Of a stretch of DNA of 64,000 nt, positions 49,931 to 61,450 are shown one piece after another. The DNA is taken from NCBI GenBank assembly GCA_013398275.1, contig VZSE01015197.1:401383-465382 (forward strand), written 5' to 3'. Origin of the DNA: Promerops cafer. Lineage: Eukaryota > Chordata > Aves > Passeriformes > Nectariniidae. How positions within the stretch are numbered: position 1 is the first letter of the stretch; the number at the start of each line of letters is the position of its first letter. The notes beneath the pieces are model-generated. The model did not search any database. It saw only the letters and a list, made by a program, of their open reading frames with translations, and was not told the origin of the DNA. The translations under genes and the position numbers were made by a program.

Positions 49931-49934
49931 AGGC

Positions 49935-50460
49935 TCAACTGTCATGGCCAAAACAGTTTCTTAAATTCCCTAAGTGACATTTCTGAACAGACTGACCAAC
50001 ACTCCCAATTCACTACAAACTCTGCTTTATGACTTAGGAAAATTAGTTTAATTTATTGCCAAGCAAATCAGTGTAGGGTAATGAGAAATAAAACCAAATA
50101 TAAAGAACACCTTCCCCAAACCTCTCCCTTTTCCCAGGGCTCAAGTTCACCCCTGATTTTCTCAACCTCCTCACACTAAGCAGCTCAAGGGGTAGCAGTC
50201 AGTTCATTGCATTTTTCTCTGCCACTTCTTCTTCCTCGGGGCAAGGACTCCTCACACTCTTCCCCTGCTCCTGTGTGGAATTCCTCCGGGAGCTTCTCCG
50301 ATGTAAACCCTTCTCACAGGCTGCAGTTCTTCACAAGTTGCTCCAGCATGGGTCCCTCTTCTAGTGGACATGGGAGAAGCTTCTGGCAGCTTCTCACAAA
50401 AGCCACCCCTGTAGCACCCTCCACTCTACTACCTGGCACAATCACTTGTTCAACTATGTT
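49935..50460 (-). mobile_element. ERVL-type LTR, 3' portion
   Basis: Read on the - strand the order is: a CATGCTGGAGCAACTTGTGA repeat-like block, GGGGAAGAGTGTGAGGAGTC, GAGGAAGAAGAAGTGGCAGA, GGGAAAAGGGAGAGGTTTGG, TTTGGTTTTATTTCTCATTA, and then GGCAATAAATTAAACTAATT with the AATAAA signal at about 50053-50059. This is the 3' half of the ERVL LTR family whose 5' half is at 12003-12400 on the other strand. It ends in CTGTTTTGGCCATGAC at about 49944, with a diverged or inserted stretch at 49960-50025. No internal viral sequence flanks it. Open frames here (for example 50207-50479) are LTR by-products. Confidence 0.85.
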
Positions 50461-51496
50461 AGGAGATGTGGATCCATAGGGTAACAAGTAATGTGACAGT
50501 TCCCTGCTTTTAATGGCTGTATTTGGTGAATATGAAGCTGGACAGCTGAGAGAAGAAAAAGGAAAAGAAGGCTACAATCCAAGGCCCTCAGTCTGCTTGC
50601 TGAATATTGCTGTGGATCACTCCTTTCAGAGCCTGCTGGCTTTCCAACACTAAAACACACATACATGGTGATGTGAAGAAGCAGGATGGTCATCGAATAA
50701 CATTTGACTGACTGATTGTTATACAAGTGAAATTTCATAGAACACTGTTTTCAAGCAGAATAATGTTATAAGCAGCTTCACTCAGGTCACTCCTAGCCAG
50801 AAAAAATGTCCATACAAGCGTACATCTAAGGCAACATTATCACAGATCACTTGAAGACTCTCTGTCCCAAATCAAGTAATTTGTTAAACTCTTACAAAGC
50901 AAAATTGCTTGAAATATCTACACAAGTTAATTAAACACCTGAGCTTTCATCAACAAAATTGTAGCATTTCTAGACCAAACACTGCATTCTGATACTGCTG
51001 AAGATTTTATAAATTGATAAATAGTAAGATAGCAGATATACTATAAAGAAATATTATCTGAAATTGCATTTAAGGGAAATAGTCTTTGATTCTTAGAAAA
51101 AATATGACTCTGGAAATTTGCCATGAAAACTGATGATTTATTTCCATACATACATACAAAAATTGCAAAACTATTCTTTACTGTTTTCCTCTCAAACCAC
51201 AAGACCTGTTGTACTTTTAATGTAAAAATGATAAAGTAACAATTAAATTTATCTTGTGCACTTAGAATCTAGCACAGCCCCTTTCAGGTCTGTGATGAGT
51301 GCATCTTGTGCAGAAAGTATTGCTTAAAGGCCTAAGTCTGTAAGATTAAGAAGCCCAATCTGCCTTTCTAACAATAGTAAATCTTGTTTAATCTTTATTA
51401 AAACAATTTTTAAAATATTGTAAACAGATGGAATCTGAAAGAATAGGATTTGATGACCTAGAAGAAGATTTCTCATACTGATGGACTCATAACACA
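50461..51496. other. AT-rich non-coding sequence between two LTR pieces
   Basis: No retroviral gag, pol or env character is visible between the LTR fragments at 49935-50460 and 51497-51585, so they do not bound a provirus with recognisable genes. The 94-codon frame at 50454-50738 (-) has no known domain. Confidence 0.5.
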
Positions 51497-51585
51497 GTGA
51501 GGTGGTATGGAACAACCTCGAGGTTCTAGCCATGACCTCCCCTGGCTACTGCAAAAATTAACTCTGTCCTGGCCAGAACCAGGAC
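51497..51585 (-). mobile_element. ERVL-type LTR fragment, 5' end
   Basis: On the - strand it begins TGTCCTGGTTCTGGCCAGGA and continues AGAGTTAATTTT, the start of the ERVL LTR family seen complete at 19010-19578. It then jumps to a GTTCCATACCACC block that normally lies about 200 bp further in. It is therefore an internally deleted remnant. Confidence 0.65.
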
Positions 51586-54500
51586 AATGTCTATTTAATT
51601 TTTATTTTTGTTTATTCTTTATCTTTTGTAGCCAGACTAAATAAAATCTAGATATGTCATGTCAACTAAGCTGCTATAACCTAGAAATCAATCTGCTACA
51701 AAATATGAAGTTCAGTTCAACCTGCTTAGTAGGGATGAAGTAAAAAATGGGACTAATGCACTTCAAAAATACAGGAAGAATAATGTAAGACTAGGGTGCT
51801 GGGTTTCTTTATTCAAACATATATTTCCTGAGTGTCGTGATGCTATTCCATTTGTGTTATTGGAAATGCCTGTGAGGAAATCAAATGTTAGATTTGTGAC
51901 ATCAGTATTTAAATGTGTTCTTAAGCTGCTCTTCCATATCTGAACTATTTCATAGGAAGAGAAGAATTACAAACCACTGCAATGTGCTAAAATGCAGGGG
52001 AAAAGTTAGGAAAAGTACTAGAATAGAAGCTACCACCATGTATTAGCTACAATCTACAAAGCGACAAATATATGAAAATATGTAAAAGATAAAAATCTTT
52101 AGGCACCATTTAAAGAATGTCTTAACAGAGCAGGAGAGATCTTACATGTCTCAGTAAGTAGCTTATGTTGGTTTTCAGAGAACATGAGAAAACAAATTAA
52201 ATTAGCTTGATGTTGAACAGGTTTTTTTCCTTTCAGTTATTTTTGTTTGAAGGAAATCAAGAAGACAAAACTTCTTTTTGCTTTACAGAAAAAAAATCAA
52301 ATCAGTGTTTGAAAAGTTCACCACATATTATAAAGAGATAGGCAAATAATACAATATGAAAGACCAAAAGCTCATTAGCTACTATAAATAAGTAGGTCAT
52401 AATTTCTTTCAGTATTTATAGGAGACATTAACTCCCAGACCAAGCTATTTCATCAAGAGACTTTGATGCCTTAAGTTAGAAAAATGCATTTGTCCACTTA
52501 CATATCATACTTGAAATGTTAACAGCCTGAAAAAGTAATACTTATGTAAGAGTATACTGTTGCATGCACAAGAAAAAAGCATCAAGCACAAACACAGAAA
52601 AACGGCAATTTTTACTGACAATTTACCTCAAAGTCTCTAACAGCTGGAAACCTGTAAAAGTCATCACACCACAGCAATGCCGCAATCATGTGTTTTGTAA
52701 ACCGACTGGGGAAAACTGCAATACCCAAGTCATTACACACAGATAAGAGAGGGGAGGATAATGAAAATGCTATTTCTCAGATCACACTGACGAAAGAATG
52801 GGAGAATTAGTATCCAGGCCAACAAATTCATAGAGAAAGCAGCGATGCCAAAGTCTCCAAGGGAATGTTCTCAGAAGTCAGAATTAAGAGCACACTTCTG
52901 AAAAGCATAGTGCTGTCCCTGAGATCCTTCTGTTGGCGACATCAGCCAGCACCTGGCTAAACCAGCAGCACTACCAGTCTGGAGTGAGAGATGCTAGCAG
53001 CCAGACTCTGAGAAAAACAGCCAGCTACAATACAAGACTGAAAAACAAACCAACAAAACAATCCATCTGACTAATTGAATAAATGTAAAATACTTGGGAA
53101 GGCATTCAACATCTGCATAGTCAGGGGGAAAAAAAATCCAAAAAATGTTTTAGAGAGAGCTTAGTTTCATTGCGAGGAGGAAATATGCAAATAGGTCCTG
53201 ATTTCTTGCCACATGAAGTGGCACTGCAATGCTTCTTTCATTTGTGAACAGAAATGGCTAGAAGAGATTATATCCACAGAACATCCAGGCTCCAGGCTGC
53301 TGCCTTGAGCTGAGTACCTTACAGCCTCTGATCCTGGTCCTGCCCAGCAGGCAACTGGAGGACAGGGTCTCAGCTCTGACACAGGGTGGTTACCTATACA
53401 GCATGCTGAATCTAAAGGTTGGGCTCCTGACTTTTAAGGATGCCCCCAAGCATGCAGGGTCTCCCATGCTGTAACAGCTTCCTGAAGGGGCATGGAAATT
53501 GTGTTTAATGTATAGGAGGAGTTTACAGCTCCAAAGAGAAAGTATCGCTCTAGGCAGGGATCTTAGTAGCAGATGTGCTTGAGACAGATGCACGACTCAA
53601 AGTAAATCCAGATTTTTATTACTTACTCTAGTATGGAGATCAATGTCTCCCTCAAACTGGGATCCATGTTAACTCACCTGAAGGGTTAGCCTTGTAAAGG
53701 ACACCCCCACCCCCCCAATTTTTTTAATAGTCCTTAAATATAAATTACTCTTCAGCACTGATGCCACTATTTTATCCAAGAATGGAGCAGCTGAAAAAAG
53801 TATTTAATATCTGTTTTTAACTTAATACATTTAAAAAATCCCCTCTAAAATGCTTGAAGCAGCTCTTTAATGTTGTGCTTCTTATCAAAAGGAAAGGCTC
53901 TTTCAAGATATACTGTCTGAATTCAGCTGTGAAATTTTGAACTGCTATAATTTCTCATCTTCTGAATCTATTTGAGCACAACTTCCAGCTATCCAGTTCT
54001 GCACTGTGTATTTACAGGGCTGTTAATGACTCTCATTGATTATATTTTTTGCCTCACAAACTACAAAATAAATGGAAATTATAGTTATCTTTAATAGAAT
54101 TCTCTCCAGCCCAAATAAATATGCCTGTTTTTACATCAATGTCCTGTGGCAAATGGAGCTGGAATTTATTAGCATCACCCCAAATACCTCAAAATACATG
54201 CAACATCCTTTTAATATACTGTGATTTAAGATTTTCCATGTAAATGTTTTATTTCATTACCTTGTGTTTTTTGCAGAAACTTAGTTAAGAGACAGAGAAA
54301 TTATCATCTTAAAATGGAAGGTAATTTACATCTAGGAAGGTATATCTAGTGATTTTCACAGCAGTCACAGGCTAAGATTCTTCTCTCTTTCCTAATAAAA
54401 CCCCAATAATTTTACTTTGGGAATTATGAAAATACATAGAATTTATCTGCAATGCACCTACTCACAAAAACCAATAGAAGACACTTTGGCCACAGCAGAA

Positions 54501-55450
54501 CTTATATTGGTCAAGACAGTTTACTGCACATGCATGGGTAGGTTATTGGATAAGGGAATGGTGATGAGAAGACCCTGTAAGACATACACAAGTTGTTCTT
54601 TACTTCACCTTTAGCTACACTCCTGGGGCAGTGCTGAGTCAAAGCACGAAGGAATATTAATAGGAACATGCAAAATCAACAGGAATGTAAAAATTAGCTT
54701 TTTTACCATAGCACAGTGTCCCATGGATTTCTCTCTTCATACCAAAGCATCAAAAGGTTATGTTCCTCCATATTTTCTTGCCTTCCCTGTTTTCTACAGA
54801 GAGGAAGTGTGCTTGTCACAGACTGTTTCAGATAGAAATGCCAGTATGATCTGTGCTCAGCTGAGTTAACCAGGGACCAGGACCTATTTGAAAAGAAATT
54901 ATGAGTCCACAGCTGGCAGAACTGTTTCCAAATAGATCCTCTCACATGTTAACTTTGGAGAAGACATCTTAAACTTCATAGGCTACTCAAGACAAGCTTT
55001 TCATTGCTGCCTCTAGAACATTTATTTCCAAGGGGCAAAAATATACATTTTATGAAGGCAGTTACTGCCTTAACAGCATATTAAACTGAACTTCCAATCT
55101 GACATGTTAATATACTGCTTTTGAGGATGCATTTGTAAGCACAGTAGGACAACTTCTGTATTTCCCCTTCTTTATGTAGGGAACATAATTTGTTGCAATA
55201 GGGCAGGGCTTGCAGTCCTGTGTCTAATGTTCTCTAGTGTTTTTCTAACACTTTCAAAGAAAATAGGTTTTGTTCTCTCAGTTCATATTTAGTGGAGTTG
55301 GGCTGCATCAATCTTATTCAAGTGAAACATGCAGTTCTAAATTAAATGTACTTTTTTGAGCTCAACCAAGTCTCTAGTGACCAGCAGTTTTCCCAGGAAA
55401 AGTACTACACATAAATCATCATAATTCATTGGGAAAACAGAAACAATGAT
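51586..55450. other. AT-rich non-coding sequence
   Basis: No gene or mobile element is recognised. The segment 53270-53600 is somewhat richer in GC, with open frames on the - strand and no identifiable family. A short C-rich run followed by T lies at about 53703-53727. Confidence 0.5.
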
Positions 55451-55455
55451 ATTGA

Positions 55456-55595
55456 ACAAGGTGTTGGTTTCATACAGCATGGTGCCAATAACGCCAGGAT
55501 TGTGGGTGTGATCCCTGTGAGTGCCATTGGCTTAAGAGTTGAACTTGAGGATTTCTGGTGGTCTCTTCCAACACAAAATATTTTGTGATTCTAAA
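55456..55595 (+). mobile_element. tRNA-Ile-derived SINE with CR1-like tail (TguSINE1 type)
   Basis: The head (about 55460-55530) follows tRNA-Ile: TTGGTTTCATACAGCATGGT matches the D-loop to anticodon-stem part, TGCCAATAACGCC holds the AAT anticodon, and GGGTGTGATCCCTGTGAGTG resembles the T arm and B box (GGTTCGATCC) with changes. It then passes into GCTTAAGAGTTGAACTTGAG, GTGGTCTCTTCCAACACAAA and TTTTGTGATTCTAA, a CR1-type 3' tail. This chimaera is the known structure of the passerine SINE that borrows CR1 machinery. The 5' end lacks the start of the tRNA and the A box is incomplete, so the copy is inactive. Confidence 0.85.
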
Positions 55596-58500
55596 TGAAT
55601 TGTGAATCTGAACTTCTTTTAAACTCTAGGATAAATGGACATCTCAATGTTCATGTTATGGTTGATATAATATGGGAGACTGCCTTTAAAAGGGTGTCTA
55701 TTAAATTTTATAGCCCATTAAAAGCAAGAGGTATCTGGTTTGATTTTACATTCAACTTTCATTTTTCTTCCATCAAACATATAAGCTACAGCATAAATTT
55801 TGGCTGACCTAAGTGTTTTGATATTATTTTTATTAGCATTATAGTTTAGGTATTTAATAGGTTGGACTTATTTCCAGATCAGTTCAAAGCTCTGAAATTT
55901 TGTCCACAAACTCAAAACACTAGATCGCACTATAACTAGTCAAAATAAAGGAATTTTTATTTTGTGGTTACTTCTGGATTCAAATAAAAATAGCCAAATT
56001 TAATACTTCTTCATAACACTTGGTACATAAAATTAAAAATTATGAAATCCAGCTATTGAAAAGTGTAGTTTTAAAAGGCCCTTGAATATGTAGTTAAAGA
56101 CAACTGATAGCAGAATACAGACATAAAAAAACAGTCAAGTGCTCTTTGCCTGACAAGGTGTCCCAGCCTATCCTGTCTTTTCCATTTCCACATGTGCTCC
56201 TAGGTAATGTGATGAGGGCATCAGACATGCTGTGATTTCATGTAGAAATGTAAGCCTTATCCTAAAGACTAAGGGCAGAGTCCCTTCAGGTCTTCTCTTT
56301 ACAATCTTCACAGTTCCCTGCTGTGTGGTTTTTTTCTGTTCAGCTGGCCACAAACAGTCACCTGGTTGGATGCATCAGAAGATGTATATCTGAGTTTACA
56401 TGGCAAGAGGAAGTCCTAATCACTGCTAAGGCACAAGCTGGTGTTCAGCAGTACTGCATTACTGGAAACACACATCCCTTCAGCTGTCGTGGAATTCCTG
56501 CAACTTCCTTTCTGCTGGAGGTGATCCTGGTCACTGCCATAGCTTTTTTTGACAGTTGGCAGAAAGCTCAAATCAAGTCAATAGTCTTCTAATGCAGAAT
56601 TTTAGCCTAAGAATCTTCCTGCCAACACAGCATGTGCTGATCTAGATGATGAAAAGTGATCTGTGTAACAATATTACATAGTACTACATACCACATTAGA
56701 AAAATAAGGGCCATATTGGAATTTTCAAGTTAAAAACTTCAAAGTGTGCTATCCTAAGACCTTTGCAGCAAGCTCCAACAGTATCTCAGACCTTGCAACT
56801 TTTGCTAATACTGTTTTTATTAAGGAGTGGAATAAAACAATTATGTATACTGTTCAGTACAAAGATCAAACCAGGAACAACAGTGAGGTGAGAGAATTCC
56901 CTCTCTTCCCTCATCTTTGGCTGTAAAAAAACCTAGTTGTTACTTTCAGATGTGTTTTTACAATAAATCTGGATGAAACAGATTAAATTAGAGAAAAAAA
57001 AAATCACTCTAATCTGGAAGGAAAATAACTTACTAGATAGAAGTGGTAAAAGGAAGTCAAAGTTGCTGACTGGAGAGGGGATGAACTTTTGTGATGGTCG
57101 CAGCTAAGTGTGAGTTTAGTTGGTTCAAATAGAAATATTTGTGATCCTTTTCTCACACAGCAATATTCTCTGCTTTATTGTGAGGGCATTTAAGCCACTC
57201 CCTTTTGAAGGAGACTGATCAGGAGCTGTCAACACACATACATTGGTCCTCACTTTTGTTGTATCTTCTGTAACCCAGAATGTCTGCACATAGATCTCTG
57301 AATTTTTTGCTTTCAAAAATAATTTCTAGCTTTAGAAATCTAAGTAGTGATACATGGTAATGATACATATGTGTGTGTATGCGTTTGTCTGTATGTATAT
57401 AAAAAGGTTTTTTTTTTTATGGTACTGAATATCTAAACCTTTAATATAAGAAGGAAATTTAAGGATCAGTGTTTATTGAAGTTGGTCATTGACAGATGTA
57501 TATGTCCAGATGAGGAGAAAACTCTGTTCCATCCTCACTGCATGAAAAGGCTCATTTAGTTTCAGTGAAGTTGCTGGGAAAATCCTCAATGTGACAGCAG
57601 GGTTAAAAACATGTCATTGTAGAAGCAGTCTCAAAAAGATGCACTTGGCACAAACACCATCTCTGAAAATGTGTGTAGGTCCAGAAAACCAATATAAATC
57701 AGATGGCAGGCTTCACAGAATGAAGAACGGAATTTAATTAAAATCCATCTCATCTGCATTCACGCTGATAGGCACCCCTGAACTAAAAAAAAAAAAAAAA
57801 AAGGAAAATCTAATTTCACCATAATATTGGAGAACATTTGCTGAAGCGTGGTGTGTAGTATTTTCCAGAAGAATTGTACTTGTTATCAGAATGAAATTAT
57901 TTTTGTACTTTGGGCAAACATCTCACCTGCAGATGATTTTGTGTCAGAACCAATCATTTAATTTGTGGAGCTGGTTGAGAGCATCTACAATGCTACTCTC
58001 TATTATAAACAAACTTAATTTCAGTAACACACATTTGGCTAATAAAACATTTTTTTAGCAGAACAACAATTCCTGTATGTTTCATATATTTTTTGATTCA
58101 CACTTATCTTTTATCCAAGAGTAATTAAATTTCATCACTGGAGCTGACTAACATTTTGACTAACAAATATTGCCAGATGCTAAGTAATGTCTGAAAAGAA
58201 CAAAGTCAAAAACAAGGATTCCCAGTTCTGTAAAGATAGCCAAATTAGAAAAATAAATGGATCCTTTTAATATCAGTGACAACATGTATTCAAAAAATTT
58301 CAATTTGATGCATTTTTTTCATATTTTCAGAGGCTATCATAGTCACTGTGGTGGTTATGACTGCCACTGGTCTCATCTTCAAACTGCTCTGAGGATTCAA
58401 TGAAATAATTAAAAAAAAAAAAAAATAAGAGCATTGAACAGAATATATACGATAAAGGATTAGTAAGCATGTATGGGGGTTTATACAGAGAAATTCCATT

Positions 58501-59763
58501 CAATGAGAGATATTAAAATACTGTTTCAGAAGGAGATTTTTAGTTTGAAAGCCAAAAAACATCAACAGGCAGCTAAATCTAAAAGCAAGAAGATCTCTTG
58601 CCAACAAAAAACAAAGCAAAACAAAACTTAAAAAAAAAAAAAGAAAAGAAGGGAAATTTGCAACAGCAAAATGATATTTCTGCACAATTAGATTGTCTAA
58701 TGCACTTTTAATGTCTTTATTATGTCTTGTAAGTCTATGATAAAAATATGCATAAGTTAGTAGCATTACTTTCATATTAGGATTCTTGATCACTCAGAAT
58801 TTAGTGATATTGAATGTAATTGATCATGATGAAAGAAGAATTGCAGTGGACAGCACTTTATAAAAATCTTTTTAAAAAACATTCCAAGATTCCCTGTGGA
58901 CTACCAAGTCAAAGTAAATAGGACAAAAAAGAAGTAAACACTGAAACTTTTAATACAAGACATTTCTGAGAACCCTATATTCACTGAATCAAACAAAAAA
59001 ATCTTACTAAGGGGATAATAGCAAGCTAGAGTATTCCTGGCTTAATAGAATTCGAATAAACATTTTTAACCATCTCCCTAGTTTTGGACAGAAAATTATC
59101 TATTCCTCTCAAGGTTTTCCTGTCTCTCAATCATTAATATAATTTTAATTTTAATTCTTCAGTATTGATTTGTTATTGTTCTGTTGTTTCTCTTACTACT
59201 AGAGATAAATTCAATTTTCATTTATAGAACTGATAGCAATTGCTATTCATTCCCCTTTAAGTAAATGCATAGGGTTTTTTGTGTTAACAATGTGAATATT
59301 TAGTCACTAAAACTGCTGCTAAGTGGAGTGGCAGATTCATCATCTCATCAAACAAAAATTTTATGACATAAAATATTAAAAGCCTGGTCCAGTTTGACTA
59401 GATGAAAATTAAAGGTCTGCAATTACAAGAGATCATATCATCATGACATGATGCTTCTTCTTTGCCCTAAATTTGATGAAAAATTATCAAAGATGCTCTT
59501 GTTCCCCACCATAATTCAGGGACTCCATTCTTACAGTTCCATGCTTGTAGCTCATATGAAGTATTATCATTCAAGTTTAAATTTGGAGAAAAACTGCACT
59601 GAAAGTCTGCCTCTCTTCCCCCATTTTTTAGTAAATATTTAAGCAATAAAAGAAATTTAGCAAATTAACACAAAAAGAAGACCCTAGAAGTAGTTAAGAA
59701 AGAAGGTGAAGCCTTTATTTACACTCATGCATAGAATTATACATATTATATACACAATACGCT
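55596..59763. other. AT-rich non-coding sequence
   Basis: No gene or mobile element is recognised. Simple tracts are a TG/TA-rich stretch at about 57363-57402, poly-A at 57785-57802 and about 58410-58425. Open frames (for example 56323-56592 on +) show no domains. Confidence 0.55.
57785..57802 (+). repeat. Poly-A tract
   Basis: Eighteen uninterrupted A residues with no retroposed sequence recognisable upstream. Confidence 0.95.
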
Positions 59764-60371
59764 CTGTGTAACAGAATCCCAAGATGATTAGGGGCTGTAA
59801 GGGACTTCTGGAGATCATCTAGTCCAACTTCCCTGCCAAGGCATGGTCATCTAGAGCAGGTGACACAGGAACCACGCGTCCAGGTGGATTTTGCATGTCT
59901 CCAGAGAGGGAGACTCCACAATCAGCCTGGACAGCCTGTTTGAGCTCTCTGCCACCCTCAGTGTGAAGAAGTTCTTCCTCATGCTGAGGTGTAACTTCTT
60001 GTATTTCAATTCATGGCCATTTGCTCTTTGTCCTGTTGATGGGCACCACTGAAAAGAATCTGGCACCATCCTGTTGGCACCCGCCTTAGAGATGTTTGTA
60101 TGTACTGACGCAAACCCCTCTCAGTCTTCTCCAGAATAAACAGGCCCAGCTCCCACAGTCTCTCCTCATGCAAGAGATACTCCAGACCCCAGATCATCCC
60201 TGTGGCCTCTGCTGGACCCTCTGCAGTAGCTCCTTGTCTTTCTTGTACTGAGGAGCCCAGAACTGGACACAGCACTCCAGATGTGGCCTCACTAGGGCTG
60301 AGTAGAGGGGCAGGATCACCTCCCTTGGCCTGCAGGCCACACTCTCCTCGATGCACTCCAGGATACCAGGA
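59764..60371 (-). mobile_element. CR1 LINE, well-preserved 5'-truncated copy
   Basis: This is the best repeat match in the window. Read on + it starts ACAGAATCCCAAGATGATTA (the reversed 3' terminus) and continues with CTGGAGATCATCTAGTCCAA, TCTCCAGAGAGGGAGACTCC, GTGAAGAAGTTCTTCCTCAT, GGAGCCCAGAACTGGACACA, CAGATGTGGCCTCACTAGGG and GCACTCCAGGATACCAGG. About 600 bp of CR1 3' UTR and ORF2 C-terminal region are kept. The end at about 60371 is the 5' truncation point. The 140-codon frame at 60006-60428 (-) covers this fossil and is not a host gene. Confidence 0.95.
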
Positions 60372-61138
60372 TTGTTTCAAGTGAGAAATCTTTATATGGA
60401 AGCTATGAAAAATGTACAGCTGTGTCAATGGAGTTCATACAGTTTTCCCAGGCTCATACAATTACAAGAAAATGTGTGTTTTCCTGAGGTTGCTTCCTCA
60501 GGGACGGAGAAATCCTGCAGTAACACAGACCTCACTGGTACAGTTTCTATGCTCCCACTCATCCAGAGAGGACTGGCAGGAGTGTCCAAGTTTGACAGCA
60601 ACTGGAAGAATTTCTAGAAAATTTCTTTAACATAAACCAAATAAATTTAGGGACTACTTCAGACATCTCTAGAGACTAGCTTCCAACAACCTCCTGATCC
60701 TCTATATTTATTCTAGCAGCTTTCCAGCCAAACTAAGAAAGGGACACCTGAGCTATGAAACAGTTCTAGAATTTTATCAAACTTCCTAGTGCAGAACACC
60801 AGTGGTCAACTTGCGTTGAAAGACTCCTAAAAGAAGGGGGTTGAAAACCAGTTTCCCAAAAGAAAAATAATGTAAATTTTTATGAAGAAACAGGGATTTC
60901 AACTCCATAATACAGTAACTAGCAAATGATTAAAGATGAATATGGGATATTCAGCATCATAAAACAAGCCATAAAATTGATGAATAGAATATTTCCAAAA
61001 TACTCTTACAAATAAATCACATAGACAGTATTGAAATAATGATTAAATTCCTGCTTAACTCACAATATCACTAAAGATTAAGTATCACGTTTGAAATAGT
61101 TAACTTATAAATTGAACCTGTAAAAAGGTTTTTCTTAC
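60372..61138. other. Non-coding sequence, nothing recognised
   Basis: Short open frames beginning in the neighbouring CR1 run into this stretch but show no domain. No repeat family is recognised. Confidence 0.5.
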
Positions 61139-61450
61139 CTTTTATTTCTCATGGACTGCATATAGAAGGGTAGATGATTTCTTTTTTAAGTTGAGCCTTG
61201 TAGAAATACTTGGACATAAACATAAGCTGGTCTTCCTGAAATCCATGGAAACAAGAATGAAGCCATTAATAAGATCTGTGAGTTTTAAAAATCCTCCAGT
61301 CATGATGACAACATGGTCTTGAAGATGCGACGTTTTAACATGGAAGACTCTCAGCAACCCAGAATCAACATTCTGCGTTGTTGGCAGAGTCAGGAGTGAA
61401 AGAGAGACAGAAAACACACCCGAGGTGACTCCCTTTGTCACCCATCTAAG
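61139..61450 (-). other. Exon-like segment with splice-site-like borders
   Basis: On the - strand TTATGTCTTCAAATTACTGCAG (an acceptor-like sequence ending at 61451) precedes a 312-bp segment, and AAAG|GTAAGA (a near-perfect donor) follows at 61139/61138. The length is a multiple of three, and one frame is open through it from CTT AGA TGG to a TAA lying just before the donor. The translation (including SHLQDHVVIMTGGFLKLTDL) belongs to no family that I know. It could be a non-coding RNA exon, a last coding exon with an intron in the 3' UTR, or chance. Confidence 0.2.

Noticed and set aside
53655..53690. A second recursive-splice-like site, on the - strand (CCCTTCAG|GTGAGT)
   Set aside because: The pyrimidine tract is only about six bases long, so the acceptor half is too weak.
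55465..55535. A functional tRNA-Ile gene
   Set aside because: The T arm is changed, the 5' part of the acceptor and D arm is missing, and a CR1-like tail follows. It is a SINE head, not a tRNA gene.
60006..60428. 140-codon ORF on the - strand
   Set aside because: It lies almost entirely in the CR1 copy at 59764-60371 and reads decayed element sequence.
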